A stretch of DNA of 64,000 bases from Neurospora tetrasperma FGSC 2508. Lineage: Eukaryota > Ascomycota > Sordariomycetes > Sordariales > Sordariaceae. The position numbers and the translations under genes were made by a program. The stretch is from the NCBI RefSeq assembly GCF_000213175.1, contig NW_009799179.1, positions 6,037,082 to 6,101,081 of the forward strand, in the 5' to 3' direction. The notes below the pieces were generated by a model. It ran no database searches. It had not been told where the DNA came from and worked only from the letters and a program-made list of their open reading frames with translations. Of this stretch, positions 50,112-61,144 are shown one piece after another. The stretch's first letter is position 1. Each line of letters begins with the position of its first letter.

Positions 50112-50941
50112 ATGAGATTGTTATAAATCTTAATATAGTCTTTCCTCGGGCAGAGCCTTATATACCCAACGAAGACAGTGAAACGCTTAGAATTACTTCT
50201 TCATTTTTTAAAAAAGTCTTATTTTTAATACTTTTTAATTATAATTTCTTTTGTTAGAATCAACTTTTAAAGTAAATATTAGAGTAATAAAAAGTATACC
50301 TTAATTATTCTTCTTAGTAAAATAAAAGAGGGAAAGAGGAAACTCAAGTTCCTAAAAGTATTATATAATTTCTTAAATTAGGGCTTTTATATAAAACACA
50401 CTTAAATAAATATCTTAAATAACCTCTCCATAAGAGATTTTCAAATATTCAATTTTCAGTTGTCTTTAAATATTTTCTTTCTAGAAGGTTTTTTTTTCCT
50501 TAAGGTTTTTTTTCTTACTTATAAGACTTTCTTTCTTATTACACCTTTTATTATATTTTCTTTCATTTTTAAATTTTATTTTTCTCTTTAATCTTTTGTA
50601 ATATATCTATTTTAATATTTTTTCTTCTTTGTTTTTAAATTTCATCTTTATTTCTAATTTCCTGTAATATTTTCAATATTCTCTTTCTTTCAAATTTTTT
50701 TTCTCTTTTTCTTTTTCTCTTTTTCTTTCTTTTTTCATTTTTTCTTTTCTTTTTCTCTTTTTCTTTCTTTTTTCATTTTTTCTTTTCTTTTTCTCTTTTT
50801 CCTTTTTTTTCTTTTTTACTTCTTACTACTACATTTTCTATTTATTTTCACTTTATATCCAATTTTAGAGTATTATTCTATTTTATCAATATTCCCAAAA
50901 TTTTTATTTATATTATAATTTCTACCTTCCTAAAATAAAAG

Positions 50942-51035
50942 TTTGGCCTACAAATAGGATTAAATTTACAACCTAAAGAAGTGAATTACTAGGCTTATTA
51001 CTAATCCCGTTGAGCTACCAATAGTTCGATTGATA
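50942..51035 (-). tRNA. tRNA-like relic
   Basis: The minus strand shows an A-box-like TAGCTCAACGG and a B-box-like region ending TTTAATCC at plausible spacing, with a 4-bp anticodon-type stem (CCTA/TAGG) closing an oversized loop. Acceptor pairing is poor and no anticodon can be assigned. It resembles 1238-1311 in its abnormal anticodon loop. A third, weaker candidate (TAGTATAATAG plus GTTTAATTCC, plus strand) is at about 51490-51590. Confidence 0.25.
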
Positions 51036-51130
51036 ATTAGGCTTTCTTTTTAATTATATAAGTAATAAAGATCCTTATTTTTCCATTTTCTTAATAACCA
51101 CATATCGGAAAGATTCATGAAAATACAGTT

Positions 51131-51157
51131 CCCCTGGGCGGAGCCAAAGTCCAGGGG
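51131..51157. repeat. GC-rich hairpin
   Basis: Arms cccctgg and ccagggg enclose 13 nt in otherwise AT-rich DNA. Similar blocks with a central ggagcc lie at about 563-571 and cagagcc near 50151. No function assigned. Confidence 0.6.
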
Positions 51158-52329
51158 AGATAGAGAAACGCCTATGTAAGTGAATATTTAAGAAGTAAAA
51201 AGTTAGATTTATATAGAGGTTGGATGTACCCAATTAATCGCTACCAATTCTTTTTTAGCGCCAACGCTAAGACGGAAAGTACGGCAAGGTTCTTGGCAAT
51301 TTGAAATTCGTACTCAAAGGTACAATACTAGCTAAAATATTACTAGATCTAACCCCTTCCATGAAACTTTCTATTATTTTACCTACAAACCCAGTTGGAC
51401 TGAATAAATACGTTCAAAACGCTCTAATTAGCCTATATAGTTTATTTCTAATTATCCTACCATTATTAGCCCCCCCTAGGGTGCTATAGGGACGTCCGTA
51501 GTATAATAGTTTATATAAGACATTTGTAGCCGCTATTAGTATAAGTTCGAGGGCTCGCGCGTTTAATTCCTTGCTTGTAATTGGTTTTTTATATAAATCT
51601 TGGTTATATATTGTTAACGTCTCTTAAATCCTTCTTTTTTTCCAATCTTTATCTATTGTAGGTATAAGCCTTTTAGGTGGAATAGGAGATATAAGACCGC
51701 TATAAGACGTACTATTTTTTAGTGCTGTTAATAGTTATTTTGAAAAAGGGTATACTATAAGGTATTTGATTAGGGTATGCGGAATAAATCGAATTGAACT
51801 CCTTTTTTTTCTTTTCCTTTTCAGAGCTACCTAAATTCCTAGTTAGAATAATTTGAAATATAATTAATAATAAGGGTAATATATTACTTTAAATAGATGG
51901 GGAGAGAAAGATTAGTAGCCTTTACTTTATAGATAAATTTATTCTTAGTTAGTAAAAAAAAAGATTTAAAACTAATCCGATTAGTAGAAGTCCGTTGGCG
52001 CTTAATAGCGAGTGAATTATAGCGCTCTTCTTCTTTTTTTAATATATTATTAAAGCGCTACTCGAATTCCAAATTATTATCTTTGGAAATACTTGATATA
52101 GTAGCGCTGGGGGTTGGTGGGTAGTTAATAGTTAATAATAGATAAAAGTAATAAAAAATTAAATAAGAAAGAAAGATAGATATAAAATAAAGACTTTCAT
52201 AATATAGGAAATGATATAGAAGGAGTAATATAATTGTTAAAACTATGTGAGGCGCGTTTAAAGGTATTTATTATTATATTATATTTATTTATTATAATAG
52301 TAATTGTTTATCCGTACTAAATTCAATAT

Positions 52330-53939
52330 TCTTATTGATTTATCCCTCTTTTAATTATAGCGGTCTATTACTAGTATTAATATTTTTGCGAAGTCTCTTA
52401 TAGGGCTTTACTAAATTAGTTCTATTAGAGGGAGTTGTACTGCTAGTTCTTGAGCTAATTCTTAATCCAACTCTTGAGTTAGCTTTCGATTTAATTCTAC
52501 CCGGTATATTGCTAGCTCTATTACCGGGCGGTCTACTACGTCTTAATTTAGTTTTACTACGGGGTTTACTACGTACTCCTCTTCCCCGGGGCGGCCGGCC
52601 GTTATTATTATTATTATTATTACTATTATTATAAATATTGTCTAGTCCCGGCAGGAGTTGGTATACCCGATTAGAAGCCGGAGGACGACTGGGATCCCGG
52701 ATATAATGTGGCGGCGGAGGGTAGCCTAATTATAGTTATTAAAGTATATGTTTAATAATATTTATAGTTCTATAGGTAAGGACTTTGGTATATTTAGTGT
52801 ATAAAGTATCGATTTCAAAGCTCTTATTGAATATAATACTATTAAGGGTACGGATACGAGAAATTACTATATATAAAAGACCGGCTACGAATAAATTCCT
52901 TAAAATATAAATAATAGTCTTATTTAATATTTTACTTTATATTTTATATATTATAATAATATATACGATAGTTAAAAGGAATTGAATTCTCTTATAAGTT
53001 TAGGCTCCCTTTATGAAATCCCGAGTAGAGTAAAAGATAGGTATAGTATACTCTAGATTTATAATATTAGGATATATTATATTTTTGAAGTAGTTAGATC
53101 CTTTATATTTGGGGAAATGAACGAATATAATAAAGGGAAGATCGCTAACTTCCGGACAAATATCGTAGTATAAATTGGTATTCTAAATAATATTAATAAT
53201 TATATTAATTACGCTGTTAATAAAAATTAAATTAAATTTATAGGTTTTTAATAAGTATAGTCCGATTACCTTTAACGTAAGTAAATTTACTATACAAATT
53301 ACTAATATTAGTATATTTAATATCTTTAGCGTTGGGAGGGATGTTAGTAGCCTTAATTTTGAAGGTTGGAGTCTGCAATTATTTTATATATTAAAGGTTA
53401 TACTTATTAATTATAGTATTAGTTGGGTAGATTCGTAAGGCGTTATTAAAAGAAGTTAATTTAGTATTAACAATTAGTATTTATTATAAAAAGCTAACAA
53501 AGTCCAATTAATAATACTAAGGTTATTATTCTGTAATCCGTCTAAGGCCGTTCGGAATAGTACTTAATTAATATCCTTTTAACGGACAATTTGCTTTAAT
53601 TCGATACTCTAATTAAAATCGAAGTAATAGGCCCGATTAGTACGTTATACTAAATCTAATTTACTTACTAATCGTTTTCTTCGTTATTCCTCTATTTCAT
53701 TAGGCCGAAGGGCTTTATTATTATTATCGCTACTACCGGTATTAAGCGGAGTATTAGGATTATTAGTAAATTCGAGGGACTCTTAGTAAAATAAAGCTTT
53801 TTATTTAATAGGTAGGAGATGGAAGAAACTGCCTAGTAGGAGGATATTAGTACTACCAAAACGTTTACTCTAATCTTTAATAAAAATTTAATATAAACGA
53901 TTATTAATAAAATATAAGTTCCTTATACCTAGTATAGAC
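52330..53939 (-). pseudogene. Helitron PIF1-type helicase, C-terminal part
   Basis: It continues directly from 56437 when the LTR element is removed; the break lies just after FIINKKS (from LIIDEKS, Walker B). Then come LLGSFFHLLPI (from GDFFQLPP), ELKQIVRQKDINQVLF, DICPEVSDLPFIIFVHFPKY, IPIFYSTRDFIKGA, QFLLTIVYIIIIYKI-xS (from AYAITIHKSQG) and AGLLYIVISRIRTLNSIIF (from GLTYVALSRVRxLxGIxF), the last at 52828-52900. The order and spacing are those of PIF1/RecD-type helicases. The tail is Asn-rich, then RPPRGRGVRSKPRSK-like basic sequence. Confidence 0.85.
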
Positions 53940-54202
53940 TGTCATCGGGCTAGCGCCCAGGATTAAAGACTCGGCTTTGCCAAGTCTGCTAAGACGGGTA
54001 GTCGTATCGATAAGGATGCGAGCCCCCTGATTGGTCGGATCTACATGTTTGCCTGGCCCGTGCGGTCTTGGCGCCCTATATAAAACCTTCTCTAGATTGT
54101 ACCTTTCTAATACAATCTTTCCTCTCTTACTCTCTTTATTAAATATAGTATTTTAACCTTATACGACTACTCGCTATACAATACTCTGGTAGACTTATTA
54201 TA
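53940..54202 (+). repeat. LTR (left) of the short LTR element, RIP-mutated at the right end
   Basis: It starts tgtcatcgg and ends attata (from gttaca). RIP changed ccctgcacaaaacc of the sister copies to ccctatataaaacc (about 54073-54086), creating a TATA-like box by chance. Confidence 0.9.
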
Positions 54203-54278
54203 TTATATTTAACCCTCTTTTTAATTCCCCGTTACTACTCTCTTATAGGTACGCCCAAAGAATCTCCTCTTATCGCTC

Positions 54279-54554
54279 TTATTTGTTATAGGGCTAGCGC
54301 CCAGGATTAAAGACTCGGCTTTGCTAAGTCTGCTAAGCCGGGACCGGCCGTATCGATAAGGATGCGAGCCTTCTAGTTGGTTGGATCTACATATTTGCCT
54401 AGTCCGTACGGTCTTGGCGCCCTGCACAAAACCTTCTCCAAACTGCACCCTTCTAGTGCAATCTTTCCTCTCTTACTCTCTTTGTCAAATATAGCATTTC
54501 AACTATTATACGACTGCTCGCTGTGCAATACTCTAGCAGACCCGTTACATTATT
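54279..54554 (+). repeat. Solo LTR nested inside the short LTR element
   Basis: A third copy of the same LTR, 54284-54549, has its own 5-bp duplication, ttatt (54279-54283, 54550-54554). It is therefore a separate insertion reduced to one LTR by recombination. It lies 76 bp inside the first LTR. It is close to the unmutated sequence, with few RIP changes. Open frames crossing it (54221-54448, 54377-54640) are not genes. Confidence 0.92.
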
Positions 54555-56168
54555 CCTTAACAACTTTCCTATCTATTGTACTATTATCCGGACCTCTATC
54601 CCTCTTAATAATAATATTAATCTTCCCTGCAATTCCCTAATTTTAAAATCCTTAAGAATATTTGCAATAATTTACGGCCGCCTTCTAAATATTATTAACT
54701 AAAGTTATTTCGAAACTTACTACCTTTTGGAAGTAGGTGTTTCCCTAATTTAAAAAGTTTTTAAGGAGTAGAGAAGAGTTTGAAATTTAGGTTGTAAACG
54801 TATAGGTTAAACTCTATATAAATAGATCCGCTATTAGTAATATAGAAATGCATTTCTACTATTTATTCGCTTACCTATCGCCCGTTATTAAGAAATTGTT
54901 TATTGCTTTCGTTACGTCGCTTTAGTCTCTCTAAGAATTTATTAAGAAGTTTAGACTAATATATAGTAACCCTAATGCGGTTAGAAGAGCTAATTAAGAA
55001 TTCTACCGACTTTATTAGAAGTTAAGCGAATTAATAATAATTTTTTTTACCCGCTTTAAGAAAGTATTTTATTATACTCGTACTAATTCCTAGTTAAAAA
55101 TAATTAAAGTTAGTTAATTAACTGCTACCTTAAATAATAATTGGAAATAATAGCTCTTAGAAAGAATCAATGTACTTAAATAGTATTTACTACTATTTAA
55201 ATACCTCTACCGTCTTAATAGTAGCGCCTTTTTCGCTTTAATATCGAAGTAATAAATTAATAATAATACTAGTAATCCTATATATACTTTTATTAATACT
55301 ATAGCAATTATATTAAAATTATTGCCATTATAAAAGTAGAGAAATCAATAGAAGAAGGAGGGCAAGTATATTAATTGTAGTAGTAGATCGTACTAGTTTA
55401 AAAAGTACCCTCGGATTTCGAAAATGAATACGGTCCGGCTGTAACCCGGTAGGGGTTTAAACGACTATAATAATAATAATTTAGAAGAGGAGGAAGATTC
55501 GGATTGAATAAAGATTGGGAGTCGACCCTAATAAAATTATAGTAGAGGGAGCGCTAATTAGGAATTTAAAAGGAAGAGTTTTTAATAGTTAGGAGAGGTA
55601 AAGTTATAATATAGGTATTAGTAGTATAGTAAATCCTTAGACCGCACCCCCCTACTGTAGCTAATTGGATATTAATATTTATTACAATATACAACCGTTA
55701 GAGGGTAATAAATATAATATTTTATATATATAAGACTATTAAACTACTTTTATAGTAGTAAGGGTAAAATTCCTATTAATAAGAGAAGTAGAGTGATATA
55801 AAGTATTAGGTAACAGCCTTAATTCTATTTATTTCCGCTACGGATTACTAAAGTAGTACGGCAACGGTCCCCGGATAAATAAAGTCTAGACATATCCCTT
55901 AATTTAATTTTAATATTTCGGCCGGGGTATAATTCTATAAGGGTAGTAATACCGATTCGGGTAAAAGGTAGGTAGGGTATGGCGTTTATTTAGGGGTTTA
56001 GATAAGGAGATCTTTCTTTTCTAGTATTATTCTTCGTACTTATTTAGCTAGGCATTTGGCTGGGAGCGGTTATAAGGGATTTTAATTATTTCTTCGTATA
56101 TTTAGCAGTATAGATAGTCTTTTTTAGTGCGGTGGACCGGGCTCTTTAAAGGGGGAGTAGGGGTGTAA

Positions 56169-56431
56169 TATTATAGGGCTAGTGCCTAGGATTAAAGATT
56201 CGGCTTTGCTAAGTCTGCCAAGACGGGTGGTCGTATCGATAAGGATGCGAGCCCCCTCATTGGTCGGATCCACATGTTTGCCTGGCCCGTGCGGTCTTGG
56301 CGCCCTGTACAAAACCTTCTCCAGACTGCACCCTTCTAGTGCAGTCTTTCCTCTCTTGCTCTCTTTGTCAAATATAGCATTTCAACCTTATACGACTGCT
56401 CGCTGCGCAATACTCTGGCAGACCCGTTACA
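56169..56431 (+). repeat. LTR (right) of the short LTR element
   Basis: It starts tattatagg (from tgttatagg) and ends cccgttaca. It is almost free of RIP apart from the first bases. The open frames at 56124-56312 and 56182-56463 are by-products. Confidence 0.9.
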
Positions 56432-56436
56432 TAGAC

Positions 56437-59400
56437 TTCTTATTAATAATAAAATATTTATAGGGCCTTAGGGCGTTCTATATATAAGTAAGATTGGCGC
56501 CTTTAAGGCTAGCTAGGATTTTGATACGAAAGGGAAAATATAGAAGAGAATAGAGGGTTTAACCCTTTATATTATTGATTACTACGCCGGTTGGAGTAGT
56601 ACGGACAATAGGGTTTAAAAGGTTATAGAGGGATACTATTTCCTTAAAGTTATAAGATAGTAGTTAAACAAGATAGGATTTACCGACTACCCTTACTGTT
56701 AACTTGAAGAAGTAGTTATTTAGGACTTTAATTATTAAGTATAGTTTAATAATAATTAATAAATATATTGAATACTATACGTTATTCGGTATTAAAGGTA
56801 TTATATATGCGTTGTGTGATGGGTCTTGCGTCCGGCAGGTAAAACCGGTTTATTCGAGACTTTTAGTAATTCAATATAATGAAAGGAAGAAATTCTTAGA
56901 ATTTATAATAATATTAATACTAATTATGATTAATATTAATAGGCCGGCGACCTAAGATATAACTTCCAAAATTATTATTATTCATATTTCTACGATTGGG
57001 ATTATTTTTGGTAATATCTTCCTATCCCGGTTTATTAATTTCTTCCTTTAAACCTTTTTCAAACTCTTCCTCAAACTTAGGGGGTAGAAACTTACTATAA
57101 TAGTCTTTAGGGTAGGCTAGTTTATAGATATAGGTTTCTTATTAAATAGTAAATACTTTATCAAAAATAATATATTAGATATTATTAATAACGTAAAAGT
57201 TATTAGGCTTTCAATAGGGATAATATAATATTAGTTTAATATAATAGAAGTTTCTTTAGTTATAAGTATTATTTTATTTATAGATAGGGAAGTAGTTGAT
57301 GACCCTCTTTTTAGTACGAAGGGTAAGAAGTTTAAATTGTAATTTAGTATAATCGAATTTAGTAATAAATTCGAAGTACAAAAAGTAAGAATAGTGTTCT
57401 TTATAACTTATATACTTTTAATAGATTAATTAGGTTTATTGAGCCTTTTCAATTATATTAATATAAATATTACCGCTATTATCGTTATTATTTCTACCGG
57501 CCGTAGCCAATATAGTTCGGCGATTATTAAAGTATATATCCATTTTAGGATCCGGGATAATAGTACCTCAGTTATTACGATAACTGTAATCTACTATAAT
57601 AATAATACAGGTACTATCTTAAAGAGGAAGGTTAAAAAAGATATAATATACTTTTTAGGTAGAATAATTGCGTTTAATAATAAATTTATTTATAAGTTTC
57701 GTTATAAATTACTTAATTAGATTCTTAATTGTAATTTAGGGAATAATTTTACTGGTATTCTTATTGTAAGATCTAATCCTCTTCTCGGCCTTAAATATAT
57801 ATTTAGTAATGTAATTGAAGATCGTATTTATATTAGTATATAATTAAGTATTTATATTAGCTATCTAATTGAAGGTAATAAGTAGATTATATATATTAAG
57901 AATATTATTATTTCTACGGCCGTCGAAAAACTAGAACCTAAGGTTAATATATATTATTAAAAGAGGGTGCTTATATAATTTCCTAGGGAAATAAAAGCGA
58001 TAAACTTTTGATTCCGGGACTGGAAGATCGGGGTCTGGGAGTTAATGTAGATTATTAGGAAGGCTATAAATTTAACGGCGAATTCGAAGGTAGTAAGTAT
58101 TATTATAAACGTATTTTAATATATAGTTAATTATAGTTATTAATTCTATAAAAGTAGATTTAACAGCATTTATCCTTCTACTCAGTATATTATAACGCTC
58201 CGGGTATTAAGGATAACGGAATATTAGAATTAGCTAATTCTAAGTATTATTTTAATTACCTATAGTAGTGATACTATTATTAATACGAGGAGGGGGGCCT
58301 TTTAGATTCTTACTATTACCGAAGTAAGCTTTTAGTAATTATTTAATACCTTCGAGCATTAGATTCTACGCCGTAATATATAAACCCTACATTTTAGCGA
58401 ATTGTTTATATACTTCTAAATTGGCTAAATTAGGTATATCGATCTTATTAACTTAGTATATACTATATATATAACTAGTCCTTCGGGCTTGGAATTTTAA
58501 CCGCTATTAATAGTTATTGGATTTGAATTTGGGAAGTAGAATATATTCTTTAAAAAGTTCGAATCGATGAAGGAAATAGTAAGTAGTAATATAGGGGTTG
58601 TAAAAAATATTCCGTTTAGAGATAGTATATTACTCTTTATTATTGGAAGTTAATTAAAGGTTATAATTAGATATATATTTTACTAGACTTTCCTAATGTA
58701 AGTCGGTTATATTGAAGGTAATAAATATAGCCGGTATTCCTAAGAAGTTTATATATAATACTAATTCTCGAAATTTCTTAATTTAATACGACCGGGTTCC
58801 TCGAAGAGTATGAGAAAACCGAATAATTAAATTGAATAGACGTTGCGCTTTTTTAAATTGGGCTTTAAAATATTCCTAAACCTTTTTGGTCGATACATAT
58901 TTCTGGGTCGAAACGGGGATTGTTAATGTAGTAAGCGGTTTTACTATAGACCTAGTTATATATAAGAGAATTAAAGGCGATATATCGAAATTCTTTATAT
59001 TTAGTAAAGCGGTTATTGTACTACTATATAGTATATCGAATATATTTATTATAAGTAACCTTCCTTATACAAGGATTAAAATATTTACCCTTACTAGTAG
59101 GGTGGAGACTAGGAAATGCTTAAGATAATAATGCCTAGTTGCGTTAAAATCTATTAATAGGTTAACTACGAAGGGGACTTTAGCGAATGTAATAGCGAGG
59201 TTGGGGGGGCCGGCCGGGACCCGGACCCGGACTTATAGGCTATTCGGGATTTTAAGCTTCCTCCGGGTATTGAATTTACTCCGGGTCTTAAGGCTACTCC
59301 GGGTCTTAAGGCTGTTCGGGATATTAAGGCTGCTCAGGGTATTGAATTTGTTAATTGTCCGGCAAATCTATATATTATACCGGTCGAATATTAGGATTAG

Positions 59401-60700
59401 GTATTACATCCCTTCGAAGCTATATTTTAAATTGATTGATATTCCTAAATATAGTGCTTATAATATTAGGAGCAGCGCTAACCTCCAAGTTAGCCTCAAT
59501 TAGAACTTTATTGAGCTGAGCTTCTTATAATTTATTTTGTTTATTAATAATAATATTATTAATATTAATACAATTGATATTATTTATTATATTTCCATCT
59601 TTTAGCAATTGCTCGAAACGGGCTTAGTTAATTTTGATGTTTGAATAGTTAGGATAATTTGCTTTGAGAAAGTTGAGTTAGGTAGTAACTTTCCGACGGT
59701 TGAATTTAAATTTATTATATATACAATTAAGGTTTGCGTAGTTACAATAGTTGTGTAGTTATAATAAAATAATATCGACTTCCTCTAGTAATTTAAATAG
59801 TTAAATATAAATATAGGTAATATTTCGAAGAAAGTTAATATAATAGCCTTTGTATTTTATTCCTAATCTCTAAAAGTATAGATATTTAAAAAGAGTTAGT
59901 ATATAATTTATATAGTTTAATAATATTTAACTTACTAATATAAATATAGATTCCAGTAATTAGTACTTCTTTAACGGGATTAAGGGGAGGGAGCTACAAT
60001 TTTATATTATTTATAATCTATATACCGAAACCTATTTTATTAGTGGTAGAGAATTTAAAAGGTTGGTCCGGACGAAGATCCGTATTAGTACGGCGGTAAC
60101 GATAATAAACTATAATATTATTAACCGATATAATATCTAGTTTAAATTATCTTTCGTTATAATATAAGTAATGTTCCTATACCTTTTTATTAAATACGGT
60201 TTAATAGTTGTAGATATATTAAGAATAGGATTCTAGGATAGTACGGGCATTTATATCTTTAGTAAATTGGGGGTCTTAATTGAATTTAATATTAGGTAGG
60301 CCCGGGAACTGAGCTCCAATTAGATTTTTAGGCCTTAGTCGTACGGGATTGCGTTAACCTCTTCTTCGTTAGAAAGGCTATTAAGATTGGGTTTCGAAAA
60401 GATTATAATCCTATATAAAATTGTTAATATTAAATATAGTATTAGAACTATTAATATTTTATATTACCAGTAGACGAGTAATATTTATAAATTTAAACGG
60501 GTTATCGTCGTTATTAAGATTATTATTATTATTATCGAAATTGTATTAATCTTTTTAGCTATCCTATTTATTAAGAGGTGCTCAATAGTATTAATAATAA
60601 TTATATTTAATACTATACCTATTAAAGAAATAATTATGGGGAAAGTTTTGATAATAATTAAAATAGACTTTATTTTCTTTTCGAAGATTGTAATAGGGAC
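56437..60700 (-). pseudogene. Helitron Rep-helicase relic, N-terminal and Rep part
   Basis: Minus-strand frames with stops at Gln codons read, in order: YKGYYINFLRNIT and EEVDIILLQLHNYCNYANL (60000-59800) with FLKANYPNYSNI (about 59660), a conserved N-terminal block of fungal Helitrons; the PEQPQ repeat; LRGTRSY-x-IKKFRE, then INFLGIPAIFITFNITDLH near 58780-58640, the Rep-domain segment; YITKYIFKAEKRIRSY (57815-57770), the YxxKY-type block; and KLINKFIIKRNYST-x-KVYYIFFNLPL near 57690-57600. Helicase motif I reads VVGKSYL (from GTGKSYL) at about 56669-56698. The plus-strand frame 57439-57720 is a shadow. Confidence 0.82.
59244..59351 (-). repeat. 18-bp tandem repeat encoding a PEQPQ-type hexapeptide in the Helitron protein
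   Basis: Six 18-bp units (for example tccgggtcttaaggctac) lie head to tail. On the minus strand, restoring Gln at stop codons, each unit encodes Pro-Glu-Gln-Pro-Gln-Tyr/Asp or a variant. It separates the N-terminal region from the Rep domain. The plus-strand frame 59201-59503 is a shadow. Confidence 0.75.
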
Positions 60701-60701
60701 T

Positions 60702-61144
60702 AGTATATATATATGAGACCCTCTACTCGCACGTTGAGAAAACTCTATTCGCACGTGGATATACTTTTGCTTTTCTAAGTATAACTTGGCCAAACTTTGG
60801 TTTAAAAGGTCGAGTGTAGTATTAAGCTACTCGTCGATTTTTAACGAATTTTTCAAGGTATAAACCAAGCCCATAGCCTTAAACGTTATCTAAATCCTAC
60901 TTTCCTTACCTTTTGGATATTAATCCTCTTAATTACTTATTGATTATCTTTCTCTTTCTATACAATTTTCTAAAGTTTCTGAGGACGGGTGTTGTTCGAA
61001 GTAGGAGTATTAGATAGAGAAAAAGATAAGCAAAGATCTGAGATATTTTTTGGGTTCTTCCTATACGATTTTGAGTACGAAAAAAGACATCGAAATGCGC
61101 TTTTTTTTTCACGTGCGAATAGAGTTTCTCATATATATACTATG
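60702..61144. mobile_element. TA-flanked MITE with doubled terminal motif
   Basis: About 440 bp bounded by (TA)n and inverted repeats: left gagaaaactctattcgcacg (60736), right complement gagaaactctattcgcacgt (ending about 61132). The left end has a second, degenerate copy of the motif (gagaccctctactcgcacgt, 60715) closer to the end. No coding frame. TA flanks suggest a Tc1/mariner-type non-autonomous element. RIP is light. Confidence 0.65.

Larger units (their letters stand above)
50112..52280. other. AT-rich, pyrimidine-rich segment with tRNA-like and hairpin motifs
   Basis: Composition differs from the RIP-mutated transposons: long T/C tracts (about 50690-50830, including a 38-bp unit repeated twice) and fewer TpA. 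It contains the shared motif caacgaagacagtgaaacgc at 50167-50186, a related gagatagagaaacgcc at about 51157-51172, a GC hairpin (cccctgg/ccagggg, 51131-51157) and two tRNA-like relics. A 62-residue hydrophobic frame at 51301-51489 has no recognisable homology and I doubt it is a gene. It could be ordinary intergenic DNA or a repeat family related to 561-1900. Confidence 0.4.
53935..56436 (+). mobile_element. Short LTR retrotransposon inserted in the Helitron helicase
   Basis: LTRs of 263 bp (53940-54202, 56169-56431) are flanked by the same 5-bp duplication, tagac (53935-53939, 56432-56436), proving that they are a pair. Internal DNA, after removal of a nested solo LTR, is about 1.7 kb, too short for pol, so it is non-autonomous. 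A possible Gag-like frame near 54850-55440 includes NCSSRS...FKKYP (about 55373-55415) at the place where a zinc knuckle might be; this is weak. LTR orientation does not fix the strand. Confidence 0.85.

Noticed and set aside
51301-51489. 62-residue hydrophobic open frame as a small gene
   Set aside because: No recognised motif, AT-rich low-complexity surroundings and no second copy or supporting signal.
50112-52280. Mitochondrial DNA insertion, suggested by AT content, GC hairpin and tRNA-like motifs
   Set aside because: No mitochondrial protein or rRNA sequence is recognisable and no anticodon can be assigned; left as undefined.
52300-53939. LTR-element Gag, suggested by the Asn/Arg-rich stretch
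   Set aside because: The upstream part in the same frame is a PIF1-type helicase, and the basic stretch is its C-terminal tail.
57439-57720. 93-residue plus-strand open frame
   Set aside because: The minus strand of the same DNA carries the Helitron protein with recognisable motifs; this frame is its shadow.
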